DNA of 64,000 bases. Origin: Candidatus Methylopumilus rimovensis (lineage in GTDB: Bacteria; Pseudomonadota; Gammaproteobacteria; Burkholderiales; Methylophilaceae). Position numbers and translations under genes: made by a program. The notes below the pieces were generated by a model, which was not told the origin of the DNA, made no database searches, and saw only the letters and a list, made by a program, of their open reading frames with translations. Shown here one piece after another: positions 1 through 7,377 of this stretch. Within the stretch, counting starts at the first letter, position 1. Each line of letters starts with the position of its first letter. The stretch is taken from NCBI RefSeq assembly GCF_006364615.1, contig NZ_CP040986.1, positions 496,001 through 560,000 on the forward strand. The letters run 5' to 3'.

Positions 1-520
1 GAAGTAAACGAATCACTTCTTCTTTCGATTCACCTTCTTTGACTGTGACCAATCGATCACGTGGTGTCATGATATTTTTAATAGGCTGATCGAGATTGGT
101 TTCAAAACGTAAATCTCGGTTAGTCACAATACCGACAATCTTGCCTTGATCTATCACAGGTAAACCTGAAATTTTATGAAGTTGCGTGAGTTGCATGACA
201 TCGCGAACCGACATATTCGGTTCAATGGTAATGGGATCATTCACCACACCCGATTCAAAACGTTTCACACGTGAGACTTGATAAGCTTGTTCTTCGGGTG
301 TCATATTTTTATGAATGATGCCAAGACCTCCTTCTTGCGCGAGCGCAATGGCTAACCTTGATTCTGTGACGGTATCCATCGCAGCGGAGACAATCGGAAT
401 ATGAAGTTTAATTTTTTTTGTGAGTTGCGTCGTTAAATTAACTTCACGAGGCAATACTGTAGAATGAGCTGGCACGAGGAGCACATCATCGAAAGTGAGT
501 GCTTGTTGTATTAAACGCAT
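1..520 (-). CDS. guaB: IMP dehydrogenase, N-terminal part (cut by window edge)
   Basis: IMP dehydrogenase oxidises IMP to XMP, the first committed step of GMP synthesis, in the cytosol. The visible 173 codons start [20 protein letters not shown] and run through the barrel segment [12 protein letters not shown] and [10 protein letters not shown] into the first CBS domain ([23 protein letters not shown], broken here only by the display limit). The rest lies beyond position 1. The ATG at 520-518 is preceded by AAGGA at a normal distance. It is the last gene of the minus-strand core group rnfH-ratA and has its own likely promoter in the 68 bp gap. The family assignment is certain. Confidence 0.97.
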   Translation of the reverse strand, partial: MRLIQQALTFDDVLLVPAHSTVLPREVNLTTQLTKKIKLHIPIVSAAMDTVTESRLAIALAQEGGLGIIHKNMTPEEQAYQVSRVKRFESGVVNDPITIEPNMSVRDVMQLTQLHKISGLPVIDQGKIVGIVTNRDLRFETNLDQPIKNIMTPRDRLVTVKEGESKEEVIRLL

Positions 521-545
521 CTTTTGATCCTTTGCGCAAAACGAA

Positions 546-551
546 ATTATA
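546..551 (-). promoter_or_regulatory. Likely guaB promoter -10 box
   Basis: A perfect TATAAT reads on the minus strand at 551-546, about 25 bp before the guaB start codon, in the short gap between rnfH and guaB. The -35 region is weak (TTAGCT at 18 bp spacing). Position and -10 match support a guaB promoter; this is inference from sequence alone. Confidence 0.45.
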
Positions 552-588
552 CAGAAAAAGTCTCGTTATAGCTAAGAAATGCGAGCTT

Positions 589-900
589 TTATGCGCTATC
601 CCCACCTTTTTTCATGACTTTACCCTCAAGGGCACGTTGGCGTCGAATCTCTTTAGGGTCGGCAATCAGGGGGCGATAGATCTCAATGCGATCACGCTCA
701 CGCATCACATGATCAAGTTGTGTCAATTTTCCAAAGATACCGATTTGATTCACACTCAAATCAATTTCTGGAAATTTTTTTGTAATACCTGAAAGTTTAA
801 TGGCCTCTTCCGCAGTGATGCCTTGCTTAACTTTCACAGGGATAATGAGTTGTTTTTTTGGCAGCGCGTAAGCAACTTCAATCAAAATTTCGTTGGGCAT
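589..900 (-). CDS. rnfH: RnfH family protein (UPF0125)
   Basis: This 103-residue protein has the RnfH/UPF0125 ubiquitin-like fold signature: an N-terminal strand IEVAYALPKKQ, a central EAIKLSG segment, the IGIFGKLTQLDHVMRERDRIEIYRPL block and a basic tail DPKEIRRQRA. Its biochemical role is not established. It is usually found beside ratA and near smpB in beta- and gammaproteobacteria, as here. It starts at ATG 900 and lies 21 bp after the ratA stop, so co-transcription with ratA is likely. The family call is firm and the function is unknown. Confidence 0.9.
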   Translation of the reverse strand: MPNEILIEVAYALPKKQLIIPVKVKQGITAEEAIKLSGITKKFPEIDLSVNQIGIFGKLTQLDHVMRERDRIEIYRPLIADPKEIRRQRALEGKVMKKGGDSA

Positions 901-921
901 AAAGCTACTTTTTTCTTTCAG

Positions 922-1356
922 TTATGTTGTATATATTTTATCAGCTTGGGACACAAAACCATCCACAAACGTATTGGCAATTTGACTGAATATGGGTGAA
1001 ATTAATTTATCTAAAATAAAATTTGAAAACTCGTAATGCAAATGAAATTCAATACTGCATGCTTCTTCATTGATTTTCGTAAAAATCCAATAACCTTCCA
1101 ATACTTTAAAAGGCCCATCGATCAATTTTAAATCAATACGATTTGGGTAATGTTTAGTATTTTGAGTGGTAAAGCTTTGATTCACCCCGCTATATTTAAT
1201 ATGGATAGAAGCTTTCGTAATTTCACTATTTCGTTCTAATACTTTTGTGCCGCCGCACCAAGGTAAAAATAGCGGATAGTCTTCAATGCGATCGACCAGG
1301 TTAAACATCCTCTCATCAGAGTGATTCACAATTACATTTTTTTTGACATCTGCCAT
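922..1356 (-). CDS. ratA: RatA / COQ10-type START-domain protein
   Basis: A 144-residue polyketide-cyclase/START-fold protein of the RatA family. In E. coli RatA was described as blocking 70S ribosome association; eukaryotic relatives (Coq10) bind ubiquinone. Typical segments are the start MADVKKNVIVNHS, VDRIEDYPLFLPWCGG, and a C-terminal helix with SPIFSQIANTFVDGFVSQAD. The frame extends upstream to a possible start at 1386, but the ATG at 1356-1354 matches the family's usual N terminus and leaves 54 bp of divergent spacer to smpB. Which of the proposed roles applies cannot be told from sequence. Confidence 0.88.
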   Translation of the reverse strand: MADVKKNVIVNHSDERMFNLVDRIEDYPLFLPWCGGTKVLERNSEITKASIHIKYSGVNQSFTTQNTKHYPNRIDLKLIDGPFKVLEGYWIFTKINEEACSIEFHLHYEFSNFILDKLISPIFSQIANTFVDGFVSQADKIYTT

Positions 1357-1410
1357 GGGCGAAATTCGAATTAGCGTAAAATACACATTTTAAAGGATTA
1401 GTTAGTTTCC

Positions 1411-1863
1411 ATGAGTATTGTTCAAAACAAAAAAGCCTTCCACGACTACTTCATCGAAGAAAAATATGAAGCGGGTATCGTATTAGAAGGATGGGAAGTG
1501 AAAGCCATTCGAGACAATCGTACCAACATCAAGGAAGCCTATGTCATTATCCAGCGAGGTGAAATTTATCTTATTGGCTGCCATATAACACCCATGGGTG
1601 CAGCTTCAACACACATTCGTCCTGATGCGATCCGCACCCGAAAACTTCTTCTGCATAACGAAGAAATCGCAAAGCTCATTGGTAAAGTTGAGCGTTCAGG
1701 TTATACCTTAGTACCTATTGATATGCACTTTAAAGGTGGGCGCATCAAAATCGAAATCGGTTTAGCCAAGGGTAAAAAACAATACGACAAACGAAATGCA
1801 GAAAAAGAGCGTGATTGGGAGCGGGATAAGGCAAGAATCATGCGGGCGGCTAACAAGAAGTAG
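1411..1863 (+). CDS. smpB: SsrA-binding protein SmpB
   Basis: SmpB (150 residues) binds tmRNA and delivers it to stalled ribosomes for trans-translation. Conserved features are [19 protein letters not shown] near the N terminus, [10 protein letters not shown], the central [10 protein letters not shown] block and the basic C-terminal tail [19 protein letters not shown] that enters the ribosomal mRNA channel. The gene reads divergently from ratA. Its stop codon abuts the ssrA -10 box, so smpB and its RNA partner lie back to back. Confidence 0.97.
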   Translation: MSIVQNKKAFHDYFIEEKYEAGIVLEGWEVKAIRDNRTNIKEAYVIIQRGEIYLIGCHITPMGAASTHIRPDAIRTRKLLLHNEEIAKLIGKVERSGYTLVPIDMHFKGGRIKIEIGLAKGKKQYDKRNAEKERDWERDKARIMRAANKK

Positions 1864-1869
1864 TATAAT
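1864..1869 (+). promoter_or_regulatory. ssrA promoter -10 box
   Basis: A consensus TATAAT lies directly after the smpB stop codon and 13 bp before the mature 5' end of tmRNA. That fits a short precursor leader trimmed by RNase P. No convincing -35 hexamer is visible inside the smpB tail. Confidence 0.6.
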
Positions 1870-1882
1870 GACGACTTGCTTT

Positions 1883-2245
1883 GGGGCTGACCCGGTTTCG
1901 ACGTGGGTTGCAAAGCAGGTGAGGGCATGTCGAGGCCTAGTTACCTCGTAAATCCATCTAGAAACAAGTATAGTCGCAAACGACGAAACTTACGCTCTAG
2001 CTGCTTAATCCAGCTGGACGCTGCACCGAAGTGTCTCTCGGTCGGGTGGGCAACCACAGCAGCGTCATAAAGAGAGACTCGTTATTGGTTGGGTCACTTA
2101 ACTAATAATTAAACTAAGGTGACTCGCGGCGAAATTGCTTGCTCGTTGGTGATTGAACCGTTAAACAAAAACAACGATAGCTAAACATGTAGAACTTTCT
2201 GTAGAGTGCTTACGGACGGGGGTTCGATTCCCCCCAGCTCCACCA
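1883..2245 (+). ncRNA. ssrA: tmRNA (one-piece SsrA)
   Basis: The tmRNA rescues stalled ribosomes and tags the nascent chain for proteolysis. The 5' end GGGGCTGACCCGGTTTCGAC and the 3' end with GGTTCGATTC and an encoded CCA form the tRNA-like half: the acceptor stem pairs GGGGCTG with CAGCTCC. The tag frame at 1976-2008 encodes ANDETYALAA and ends in TAA. The RNA is in one piece, not permuted into two as in alphaproteobacteria. It is intact, including its 3' end, a frequent target of integrating elements. Confidence 0.97.
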
Positions 2246-2266
2246 CACCTTAGTTAGAGTAAGAAG

Positions 2267-2282
2267 CCACCGAGAGGTGGTT
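2267..2282 (+). terminator. Possible ssrA terminator
   Basis: CCACC-GAGA-GGTGG forms a 5-bp GC-rich stem with a tetraloop, followed by a T-rich stretch (TTATTTAT), 22 bp after the tmRNA CCA end. The short U-tract makes this only probable. Confidence 0.55.
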
Positions 2283-2287
2283 ATTTA

Positions 2288-2298
2288 TACCCACAAAA
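2288..2298. repeat. Inverted copy of the TACCCACAAAA motif
   Basis: TACCCACAAAA here is the exact reverse complement of the two tandem TTTTGTGGGTA copies at 3279-3301. Together they bracket the outer-membrane protein gene, close to the tmRNA 3' end. Binding sites of an integrating element are one possible explanation; no integrase is visible. Confidence 0.6.
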
Positions 2299-2307
2299 GT
2301 AGCAGGC

Positions 2308-2338
2308 AATAAAAAAGCCACTACGATGAGTGGCTTAA
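2308..2338 (-). terminator. Terminator of the outer-membrane protein gene
   Basis: GCCACT-ACGATG-AGTGGC forms a 6-bp stem. The six A residues to its left become a U-tract on the minus strand, so it terminates the gene starting at 3117. The left 16 bases and right 10 bases are identical to the terminator at 6316-6345. Confidence 0.75.
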
Positions 2339-2355
2339 TAAATTTAAATGCTTAA

Positions 2356-3117
2356 TTATTTAAAATAATAATTAATGCCAAATTTCACAAAATCATATTC
2401 ATTTTTAAATTTATAATCTGCTACTTGAGAGCTTGTGTCAGCTGCTCTATACATATTCAACTTGCTATCCCCCAAATCTAATCTTGTATATTCAGCTTTT
2501 AGGGCTAAATGATTATTAAGTAAATATTCCGCTCCAAGAGAGGCTGCATATCCAAATTCAGTTGAACTATCATTAGCCTCTGCTGGTCCGCCACAACCAC
2601 CAACTGTGCCATCCCATTTATGTAATATATTTGTTTTTACTTTTCCTATTGCTGGACCCAATGAAGCATAAATATTAATATTTTCCTTTGGAAGAAAACC
2701 AACGCGCATTTTAAGAGAATCAAATGCTTTTAAATTTTGTTTTGCTGTTGAATCCATTTCACAAGCACCATTGACGTTCGCGTTTTGAGGTAAGGTAAGA
2801 TTGGATTGATCTCTTACATTATTACTTTGATTATGCTCTAGCTCTAACCCATAAATAATTTGATCTTTAAATTTAAAGTTATAGCCCGCGGTAATTCCTA
2901 AAGACAAACCTTCTGCCTTAACATCATATTGATATGGAATATTTTTATAGACATCAAAAGCATTGTCCGCAATAGCTGCGTGCCAAATATTATCTCCAGT
3001 TTTAACTCCCTGTCCATAAGAAATTCCAGCACCCATATAAGGACCAAGAAATTTATCTTCTGAGAAAGAGGGTTGGGATAGTGTGAGCAGCGAAAGTAAA
3101 ACGAGTAATTTTTTCAT
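2356..3117 (-). CDS. Outer-membrane beta-barrel protein
   Basis: This 253-residue protein has a signal peptide (MKKLLVLLSLLTLSQPSFS, cleavage before ED). It is rich in alternating strands such as GLSLGITAGYNFKF, YGLELEHNQ and LGAEYLLNNHLALKAEYTRL, and it ends in YFK after an aromatic-rich last strand. This is the pattern of 8- to 10-stranded OmpA/opacity-like barrels. Its ligand or role is unknown. Two cysteine pairs sit in loop-like segments. It stands alone on the minus strand between ssrA and the glycan genes, with its own terminator and flanking inverted motifs, which suggests an acquired gene. Confidence 0.75.
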   Translation of the reverse strand: MKKLLVLLSLLTLSQPSFSEDKFLGPYMGAGISYGQGVKTGDNIWHAAIADNAFDVYKNIPYQYDVKAEGLSLGITAGYNFKFKDQIIYGLELEHNQSNNVRDQSNLTLPQNANVNGACEMDSTAKQNLKAFDSLKMRVGFLPKENINIYASLGPAIGKVKTNILHKWDGTVGGCGGPAEANDSSTEFGYAASLGAEYLLNNHLALKAEYTRLDLGDSKLNMYRAADTSSQVADYKFKNEYDFVKFGINYYFK

Positions 3118-3278
3118 GTCGAATCTTAATATAGATATTTAATTTTTATGAGCTTAAATTAATATCCTAATCCCGTCCAGGAATTTGTAGCATTTAACCC
3201 GAAAAAATCCTCCCCTTAACCAATCCTGCTAAAATACTCCTAACATCTGGGCAGGATATCAATACTCACCATAAAGTT

Positions 3279-3301
3279 TTTTGTGGGTAGTTTTGTGGGT
3301 A
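3279..3301. repeat. Tandem TTTTGTGGGTA copies
   Basis: Two exact copies of TTTTGTGGGTA stand at 3279-3289 and 3291-3301, one base apart (12-bp period). A third, inverted copy is at 2288-2298. The spacing is close to one helical turn and resembles protein-binding arm sites. They lie in the 279 bp gap between the divergent outer-membrane protein and GT25 genes. Confidence 0.65.
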
Positions 3302-3305
3302 AGAG

Positions 3306-3320
3306 GGGTTTGCAAAACCC
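3306..3320. repeat. Inverted repeat GGGTTTGCAAAACCC
   Basis: GGGTTT and AAACCC are perfect 6-bp arms around GCA. The right arm continues into ACCCACA, another partial inverted match to the tandem motif just upstream. It may be a regulator or recombinase site for the divergent genes; function is unknown. Confidence 0.5.
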
Positions 3321-3396
3321 ACAACATATTGATTAAATTCGGGAAAATAAAACTATCCCATTTTGTGCGGCTTCACCAATTATTTTTTTAAAAATT

Positions 3397-4170
3397 ATGC
3401 AAAAAATATATAAGCAGCGCTTACTTCATCCGGATATAGATCAAGTTTATGTTTTAAGTGTGAAATCGTTTAAAGATCGTATTACTCATATTAAAGACCA
3501 AATGAGTAGTTATGGCATTCCGTTTGTTTTTATCTTTGATTACGACATTCCTCAATTATCAAAATCTGAGCTAAAAGTTTTTGGTGAATCTCAACTCACG
3601 ATGGCACAAAAATCGCTGGTTTTAAAGCATATCCAAGCTTGGAAAGATGCACTAAAACATCATCATAAACATATTCTAATTTTTGAGGACGACGTCATTT
3701 TGGATAAGAATTTTCATGGGAAATTAGAAAAGATTATGCAAGCAATGAAAACTTTACCCCAAGATTTTCTTATTTTTTTAGGTGGAGGGGATACAAAAGT
3801 GCCTGAGCATTTTTTTTTAACACAAGGCCCTTTGGTGGAACTCCCATTAGCCACAGCAGAGGGCTATATCGTAGATCTGCCAAGCATAAAAAAACGTATT
3901 CAATGGCTTAAAAACCACAAAATTAATTTACCTGCCGACCATTTGATTGTAAAAATTGACCAAGACAATAAGACAAGACACTATTGGTCAAAAAAACCGT
4001 TAGTAGAGCAAGGGAGCGTTACCGGAAAGTTTATTACCAAATTGGATCAGCACAGGTTAAAGCACTCCAAGTTTTTTAATATACTAAGATATCATTGGAA
4101 TAAGATACAAAGACGCAAATTACGAAGTTTTATAGTTAAACTTAAATATTACTTACGAAAGAAATCATAG
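3397..4170 (+). CDS. Glycosyltransferase family 25 protein (LPS type)
   Basis: This 257-residue protein matches the GT25 family (lic2/lgtB-type galactosyl- and glucosyltransferases of lipooligosaccharide). The N-terminal part reads VYVLSVKSFKDRITHIKDQM, then LTMAQKSLVLKHIQAWKDAL, then the family hallmark ILIFEDDV with the acidic triad at about residues 97-99. A basic C-terminal tail fits membrane association at the inner face. The acceptor and donor sugars cannot be told. It lies 3 bp before the O-antigen ligase gene, so the two are probably one operon acting on lipid A-core oligosaccharide. Confidence 0.85.
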   Translation: MQKIYKQRLLHPDIDQVYVLSVKSFKDRITHIKDQMSSYGIPFVFIFDYDIPQLSKSELKVFGESQLTMAQKSLVLKHIQAWKDALKHHHKHILIFEDDVILDKNFHGKLEKIMQAMKTLPQDFLIFLGGGDTKVPEHFFLTQGPLVELPLATAEGYIVDLPSIKKRIQWLKNHKINLPADHLIVKIDQDNKTRHYWSKKPLVEQGSVTGKFITKLDQHRLKHSKFFNILRYHWNKIQRRKLRSFIVKLKYYLRKKS

Positions 4171-4173
4171 TTC

Positions 4174-5373
4174 ATGCATATGCGACTTAATTTTAATGTT
4201 GTGGATCTAGCAAGATGGATGATGATTTCCTTAAGCATCACGATTCTATTCTCTCCCTTTTTTACGAATGTCCTTGAAATTATCTTATTCGGACTCTTTA
4301 TATTTAATCGAGATTTAAGAGCGCGTTTTTGGAGTTTTAAAAATCAGCCATTACTTTTAGCATCAGCGCTATTTATATTGCTTTTGTCCATAGACTGTTT
4401 CTATAGTGTTGCACCTTTAAAAGAGACGCTAGAGTCCTTATGGGGCTGGAGGAAAATTTTACTTTTACCCTTGGGACTTGTTTTATTTAACGATGCCTTA
4501 TGGAAAAATAAATTTGCTTTTAGTCTCATGACATTTGTGGTGATAGTCAGCCTATCTTGTATTCTTTTTTACCTACTGGAGTTAAATATTCGTGCACAAG
4601 TGCCTGGCGTATTAATTCGCAACCATGCGACCCAGGGCATGATATTTTCCGTTACGCTTTTTTTGATGAGCGTATTTTTATTATTCAAGAAACATATGCT
4701 GCCTATTCGAAGTGCATGGTTTTTGGGTTCTATGTTGCCAATCCTTGGTGTTCTCGTTTATATGACGCCAGGCAGAAGTGGATACTTAGCTTTTATGGTG
4801 GTGACAGTTTATTTGGGTTATCTATTATTTCGTGCGAAGCTTTATAAAGTGTTAAGTGTAGTTTTTTTATTGTCATCTACTCTTTTATTAACCTCACCCC
4901 TCGTTCAGGACCGAATAGAGTTAGGTGTCAAAGAAATGCAGCATGTGGATCCTACAAATATCGAATCAAGCTCTATGGGGATGCGCATGGTGTTATGGAA
5001 ACATACGATCGAGCTGATTCAGGATCGTCCCTTGTTAGGTTTTGGAACGGGTGGTTTTGAAGAGGCTTATAGTCAAAAAATTAAAGATAATCCCGACTGG
5101 GAAAAAAATATAATGCATGACCCGCATAATCAATTCTTAAAGATTTGGGCAGAGATGGGTATGCTTGGGTTGATTGTATTTTTAAGTATGCTTGCGTCAT
5201 CTTTATTCCAAAAATCATCTAAGATGTATTTTCATCTAGGCGTAGGCGTTCTTATGGCTTGGTGTGCAACAAGCCTATTTAGTTCGCATTTTTCAACCTT
5301 CACAGAAGGGCGCTTTATTTATATTTGGTTAGGTATTATGTTGGCCAGTGAGTCAAATAAAATAAAGCATTAA
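4174..5373 (+). CDS. O-antigen ligase (WaaL/Wzy_C family)
   Basis: A 399-residue polytopic inner-membrane protein with about ten or more hydrophobic segments. It has a large periplasmic region and the Wzy_C ligase motifs: an MRMVLWKHTIELIQDRPLLG segment, then the family's characteristic HN in DPHNQFLKIWAEMGMLG near residue 315. It should join undecaprenyl-linked glycan to the lipid A core in the periplasm. An alternative in-frame ATG lies 6 bp downstream. A second ligase gene of this type at 47990-49239 is frameshifted, so this copy may be the working one. The stop codon touches the left 11-bp direct repeat of the inserted block. Confidence 0.85.
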   Translation: MHMRLNFNVVDLARWMMISLSITILFSPFFTNVLEIILFGLFIFNRDLRARFWSFKNQPLLLASALFILLLSIDCFYSVAPLKETLESLWGWRKILLLPLGLVLFNDALWKNKFAFSLMTFVVIVSLSCILFYLLELNIRAQVPGVLIRNHATQGMIFSVTLFLMSVFLLFKKHMLPIRSAWFLGSMLPILGVLVYMTPGRSGYLAFMVVTVYLGYLLFRAKLYKVLSVVFLLSSTLLLTSPLVQDRIELGVKEMQHVDPTNIESSSMGMRMVLWKHTIELIQDRPLLGFGTGGFEEAYSQKIKDNPDWEKNIMHDPHNQFLKIWAEMGMLGLIVFLSMLASSLFQKSSKMYFHLGVGVLMAWCATSLFSSHFSTFTEGRFIYIWLGIMLASESNKIKH

Positions 5374-5383
5374 GGCGTCGCAA
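5373..5383 (+). repeat. Left 11-bp direct repeat of the inserted block
   Basis: AGGCGTCGCAA, beginning at the last base of the ligase stop codon, recurs exactly at 9005-9015. Both copies are GC-rich words in very AT-rich surroundings and bracket a block of minus-strand, phage-like genes. They may be attachment-site or target-site duplications. Confidence 0.55.
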
Positions 5384-5479
5384 TATAAGCTTAAATTGAG
5401 ATTCACTTATCAAAAAATGATGCAATAGACGCTATTAACCTTGACAGTTTTCTAGAGTACGCAAAGGGTAAAGATAGTT

Positions 5480-6025
5480 TTATGCTTCTAAATATTGCTT
5501 AAGTGCTTGTTTTGTTTTTGCGTTTAATAAAGACCACACACCTAATTTATCTTTCTGATTTAAACCCTCGCATCGTTGATGTGCTGATTTAATATTGCCT
5601 GATTTAATTTGATTCATGACTTCCTGAGCTACGAGCATCAATGGATTGTCTGTCACCACATCTTGATCTGCTATAGGAAGATCTTCACCTGCATAGATAT
5701 AAAGACCGATACCATGAAGTGATATGGCCTTGGCTAAACATCTTTGCATGGCAGTATTAACCTCATAGGCATTGGGATTCAATATCGCGCGGTTCCTAAA
5801 ATCCATCACAGGGAGTTGGGCGGTTCTCGATTTGCCAAAGGCAGTCACCTTACAAAATACCATCAAGCTTTCACCAAACTTTTTAGGTTCTAAGTATTCC
5901 CATGTTGCATCATTATCGAGTTGCAGTAATTGATCGAGTGCCCACGACCACGAAAGATAGGAGAGTCCGTTTTTCTTTTCAATGTGCTGGCTGACATTAA
6001 TTTGTCTTAACTCTTTATAGTGCAT
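5480..6025 (-). CDS. DUF1071/Sak3-like single-strand annealing protein
   Basis: This 181-residue protein carries the DUF1071 (Sak3-type, Rad52-superfamily) signature of phage recombination proteins: KNGLSYLSWSWALDQLLQL near the N terminus, a central LPVMDFRN and NPNAYEVNTAMQRCLAKAISLHG, then GLYIYAGEDLP near residue 113. Such proteins anneal single-stranded DNA during phage recombination. The C-terminal 60 residues are not recognised. It overlaps the upstream small gene by 11 bp, implying coupled translation. Its presence is the best sign that the block has phage ancestry. Confidence 0.82.
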   Translation of the reverse strand: MHYKELRQINVSQHIEKKNGLSYLSWSWALDQLLQLDNDATWEYLEPKKFGESLMVFCKVTAFGKSRTAQLPVMDFRNRAILNPNAYEVNTAMQRCLAKAISLHGIGLYIYAGEDLPIADQDVVTDNPLMLVAQEVMNQIKSGNIKSAHQRCEGLNQKDKLGVWSLLNAKTKQALKQYLEA

Positions 6026-6215
6026 GATGAGTTCCTTTATTAGTAATGATTTTTTGAATTTCTCTTTTAACCTCGGATCTTATAAGGGAGGTGATATTAA
6101 TTTCGCTATCCACAGATCTAATTTCTTCGATTTCATAAGTTTGAAGTGAAAGCCTGATATCGAATAAGTTCTCTTTATATCTAATGGTTATCCATGTTGA
6201 TGGTTTAATTTTCAT
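6015..6215 (-). CDS. Small hypothetical protein of the inserted block
   Basis: A 66-residue frame that ends 11 bp inside the start of the annealing-protein gene. The sequence (MKIKPSTWITIRYKENLFDI, then an IEEIRSVDSEIN segment and a charged helix VKREIQKII) is not one I recognise. The close overlap and same strand support it as a real gene, perhaps a phage accessory or DNA-interacting protein. No Shine-Dalgarno sequence is obvious. Function unknown. Confidence 0.5.
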   Translation of the reverse strand: MKIKPSTWITIRYKENLFDIRLSLQTYEIEEIRSVDSEINITSLIRSEVKREIQKIITNKGTHHAL

Positions 6216-6315
6216 AATTTTTTTAGGAGTTAATTTTAATCTATAGTGAAGAACTGTACACCATAAAAGTGAAGAAGTCTACATCTATTTTAAAAATAGC
6301 AGATTTATTTTAAGA

Positions 6316-6345
6316 AATAAAAAAGCCACTAAAAAAGTGGCTTAA
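6316..6345 (-). terminator. Terminator after the CI-like repressor gene
   Basis: GCCACT-AAAAA-AGTGGC forms a 6-bp stem, with six A residues on its left giving the U-tract on the minus strand. It ends the gene starting at 6595. Its outer sequence is nearly identical to the terminator at 2308-2338. Confidence 0.75.
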
Positions 6346-6373
6346 AAATTCACTTCAAAGAAACTGATGAGTA

Positions 6374-6595
6374 CTATTTTTTGATTTTACCCTCGCCAAG
6401 CATAATCCAGCGCGCCGAGAATTCGGTGTTGTCTTCAATTTTGAAAGCATATCGGGCATCAATACTTTTAATTCTTCCGGATAGCCATTGATAGACAACA
6501 TTTTTAGATGCACCACATAACTTACCAAACTCAGTTTGTTCATTTATTTTGAGTGTTTTCATCATGTACTCGACGCGTTCTGCAGTTGTTTTCAA
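6374..6595 (-). CDS. CI-like phage repressor, helix-turn-helix only
   Basis: This 73-residue protein is a single helix-turn-helix unit of the phage CI/Cro type: ERVEYMMKTLKINEQTEFGK, then CGASKNVVYQWLSGRIKSID as the recognition region, and an ending ARWIMLGEGKIKK that matches the usual repressor linker start. The LexA-like peptidase domain of full-length CI is absent. The start is a TTG at 6595-6593 after GGATTAAG. A TATAAT box at 6632-6627 and a palindrome at 6668-6692 lie upstream. It may regulate the inserted block. Confidence 0.72.
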   Translation of the reverse strand: MKTTAERVEYMMKTLKINEQTEFGKLCGASKNVVYQWLSGRIKSIDARYAFKIEDNTEFSARWIMLGEGKIKK

Positions 6596-6667
6596 TGCTT
6601 AATCCAGTAGATAAATTAATGCTTGAATTATAGCTTTATTTAAATGGATCAGCAGCTGAAGCTTGAA

Positions 6668-6692
6668 TTTAAAGTTTATCGATAACTTTAAA
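6668..6692. promoter_or_regulatory. Inverted repeat upstream of the CI-like gene
   Basis: TTTAAAGT and ACTTTAAA are perfect 8-bp arms around a 9-bp centre (TTATCGATA), 73 bp upstream of the CI-like start codon and 28 bp downstream of the toxin stop. The arms resemble those of the operators at 7886 and 8947 (TGTAAAGT / ACTTTACA) but with a wider spacer. A candidate operator. Confidence 0.45.
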
Positions 6693-6720
6693 AAAGGGAG
6701 AGAAAAGCCTTTAATATTTT

Positions 6721-7377
6721 TTATTTTAAGCTTCGTAGAAACTTTGTAACAATTTGAAGGCAGTCGTCATAAGATTTATCAAATCTGATTTTATCAATAT
6801 CATCAAATTGATCTCTAAGTATTGATCGTGTTTGGCATTGATCTAGAAAAACATCTGCATGTTTATTAATAATGTCGCCATACTTACTTAGTGTACTTTC
6901 TTCATGCTCAATTACCAAAGCCAAATCAAATAAATCTCGGGCAAGTGCTGTTGAGCCGCGATAAAACATTTTTTTAGCTACAATTTCCACAGGTGTTTCA
7001 ACCTTAATTTCTCGATCCCTTATATTTTCTATGGTGTAAGGTTTTTTTGTTAAAGGGCTTGTTGCAACAAAATCAATATCACCTTCTTTAAATTGAAGTT
7101 TAATCGAATCGTTATTGTCGTAATGCTTACTGATTAAACCCTCTACGAAATCATTGCGATCAGGTTTTAAATAATTAATCAGTTGTGGATCAGGAATAAA
7201 AATATCAATATCTTTACTCTTTCGATGCTCGTAATAGAACATCAATACTGTTCCACCACCCAATGACCATGTTGGAATGGCGTTACCTCGAGCAGCAAGT
7301 TCATCCAAGATACTCATGGCTCTGTCAAATAAGCTTTGCCAAGCACCTTCCGGAAAATGTAATTTACTTATTGTCAT
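6721..7377 (-). CDS. AbiEii/DUF1814-like nucleotidyltransferase toxin
   Basis: This 218-residue protein has the AbiEii-type nucleotidyltransferase core: SLGGGTVLMFYYEHRKSKDI at about residues 38-57, where GGG and the D56-x-D58 pair are the nucleotide and metal sites. A later AKKMFYRGSTALARDLFDL segment corresponds to the second conserved K...RD..DL motif. Family members such as AbiEii and MenT transfer nucleotides to targets including tRNA and act as toxins in abortive infection. Here the partner is an XRE protein rather than the usual AbiEi. The gene overlaps that partner by 14 bp, so translation is coupled. The toxin role is inferred from family and pairing. Confidence 0.78.
   Translation of the reverse strand: MTISKLHFPEGAWQSLFDRAMSILDELAARGNAIPTWSLGGGTVLMFYYEHRKSKDIDIFIPDPQLINYLKPDRNDFVEGLISKHYDNNDSIKLQFKEGDIDFVATSPLTKKPYTIENIRDREIKVETPVEIVAKKMFYRGSTALARDLFDLALVIEHEESTLSKYGDIINKHADVFLDQCQTRSILRDQFDDIDKIRFDKSYDDCLQIVTKFLRSLK

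Noticed and set aside
1883-2245. Duplicate of the ssrA 3' end as an att site elsewhere in the window.
   Set aside because: I saw no second copy of the GGTTCGATTC...CCA end, so no element integrated in ssrA can be bounded.
3118-3396. Possible integrase remnant next to the tandem GTGGGT motifs.
   Set aside because: Reading the minus strand gives several stops and no integrase motif; only the repeats can be supported.
5396-5502. Short plus-strand frame of 35 codons just inside the left direct repeat, reading like a protein C terminus (AINLDSFLEYAKGKDSFMLL).
   Set aside because: No start codon with a ribosome-binding site and no recognisable family; it could be a gene remnant but this cannot be supported.
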